This document shows positions 63,376-64,000 of a stretch of DNA of 64,000 nucleotides, in pieces. Position 1 is the first letter of the stretch. Each line of letters begins with the position of its first letter. This stretch comes from an uncultured Bacteroidales bacterium (GTDB lineage: Bacteria; Bacteroidota; Bacteroidia; Bacteroidales; F082): the NCBI GenBank assembly GCA_937906455.1, contig CALCYT010000040.1:1-64000 (forward strand). Reading direction: 5' to 3'. The translations under genes and the position numbers were made by a program. The notes under the pieces were generated by a model, which was not told the DNA's origin, did not search any database, and worked only from the letters and a program-made list of their open reading frames with translations.

Positions 63376-64000
63376 ATGGAGTTTATTAGTAAGATAGTTA
63401 AAGAGTTTGGGGTGACGTCAAGAGTCGCCGGAAATGTGATTATGTTGCTTAGTGAGGGCGCGACGGTACCCTTTATTGCCCGTTATCGCAAGGAGATGAC
63501 CGACACCATGAACGAAGAGACGTTGTTTGAAGTCAAGAAACGCCTCGAACAGCTTGAAGAAATAGAGAAACGCAAGGAGTTTGTGTTGAAATCGATAGCC
63601 GAGCAAGAGAAACTGACGCCTGAGCTTGAGCGACAGATAAACAACGCCGAGACGTTACAGGACGTGGAAGACCTTTACCTCCCCTACAAGCCGAAACGCC
63701 GCACTAAGGCTGAGATAGCACGCCAGAAAGGTTTAGAGCCTTTAGCGAGACTCATCATGTCGCAGAACAACAACGACGTGAACGGCATGGCGAAACGCTT
63801 CATCAACAAGGAGAAAGACGTGAACAATGAAGACGAGGCCTTGAAAGGTGCCTGCGACATCATGGCAGAGTGGATCTCCGAAAACATCAACGGACGCAAC
63901 AAGATACGTAAGATTTACCATAAGGAGGGTGTCATATCATCCACCTTGGTGAAGGGCAAGGAGACCGAGGCGCAGACCTACAAACAGTATTTCGACTTCA
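63376..64000 (+). CDS. tex: Transcription accessory protein Tex, 5' part (cut by the window end)
   Basis: About 208 N-terminal residues are visible from the ATG at 63376, with the frame open to the last base. The N-terminal Tex domain is clear: SEGATVPFIARYRKEMTDTMNEE, QDVEDLYLPYKPKRRTKAEIARQKGLEPLA and the helical segment that follows. Complete Tex proteins are over 700 residues and end in an S1 RNA-binding domain, which lies outside the window. Confidence 0.93.
   Translation, partial: MEFISKIVKEFGVTSRVAGNVIMLLSEGATVPFIARYRKEMTDTMNEETLFEVKKRLEQLEEIEKRKEFVLKSIAEQEKLTPELERQINNAETLQDVEDLYLPYKPKRRTKAEIARQKGLEPLARLIMSQNNNDVNGMAKRFINKEKDVNNEDEALKGACDIMAEWISENINGRNKIRKIYHKEGVISSTLVKGKETEAQTYKQYFDF

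Noticed and set aside
1..64000. tRNA, rRNA and 4.5S RNA genes, transposons and an origin
   Set aside because: None was recognised by eye; short RNA genes could still be missed without a covariance search.

Overview
The window reads as a chromosomal segment of an anaerobic member of the Bacteroidota, most likely Bacteroidales. The support is: a short primary sigma factor without region 1.1; -7 promoter boxes of the TAnnTTTG type in front of many genes; type IX secretion (T9SS) cargo with C-terminal sorting domains; a TonB-dependent receptor; both Rnf and Nqr sodium pumps; and a 47-nt type II-C CRISPR repeat of the Bacteroidetes kind. No rRNA or tRNA gene, insertion sequence, integrase or replication origin was recognised.

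Region 1 (1-9105) is a type II-C CRISPR-Cas locus. An array of 32 repeats and 31 spacers runs off the left edge. The minus-strand operon reads cas9, a Bro-N/DinD-like gene, cas1, cas2. A tracrRNA gene lies divergently upstream of cas9 and ends in a hairpin terminator. Three things stand out. The Bro-N gene sits inside the operon and overlaps cas1 by 8 nt. Every repeat carries a Bacteroidetes -7 box (TAAATTTG) directly after its tracrRNA-pairing half. A perfect 23-bp palindrome lies between the divergent cas9 and tracrRNA promoters.

Region 2 (9109-22393) is housekeeping: nnr (NAD(P)HX repair), rlmD, the minus-strand run htrA-rpoD-yidC-aroK, the overlapping run dapF-GNAT-mltG-phosphomannomutase, then a DUF2279 protein, a TPR lipoprotein and recR.

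Region 3 (22439-30353), all minus strand, holds gpsA, a flippase, a TonB receptor with an HMA metal-binding partner, a glycosyltransferase and a methyltransferase, with a separately promoted YihY membrane protein upstream.

Region 4 (30417-51393), all plus strand, is an ion-energetics block: rseC, rnfBCDGEA, a large C25 (gingipain-type) T9SS protease, a CPA2 cation/proton antiporter, a second C25 protease, then nqrABCDEF. The second protease gene overlaps nqrA by 19 nt.

Region 5 (51394-64000) starts with a 200-bp intergenic region containing helically spaced TTCACCCC motifs. It is followed by fadD, an OmpA/PD40 protein, folD, ffh, an LtaS-like membrane sulfatase, a small conserved-looking basic protein, a phosphoglucosamine mutase, a TPR protein, a COG2426 membrane protein, aroE, and tex cut by the right edge.

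All functional assignments come from reading motifs and recalled family features; no database search was run.
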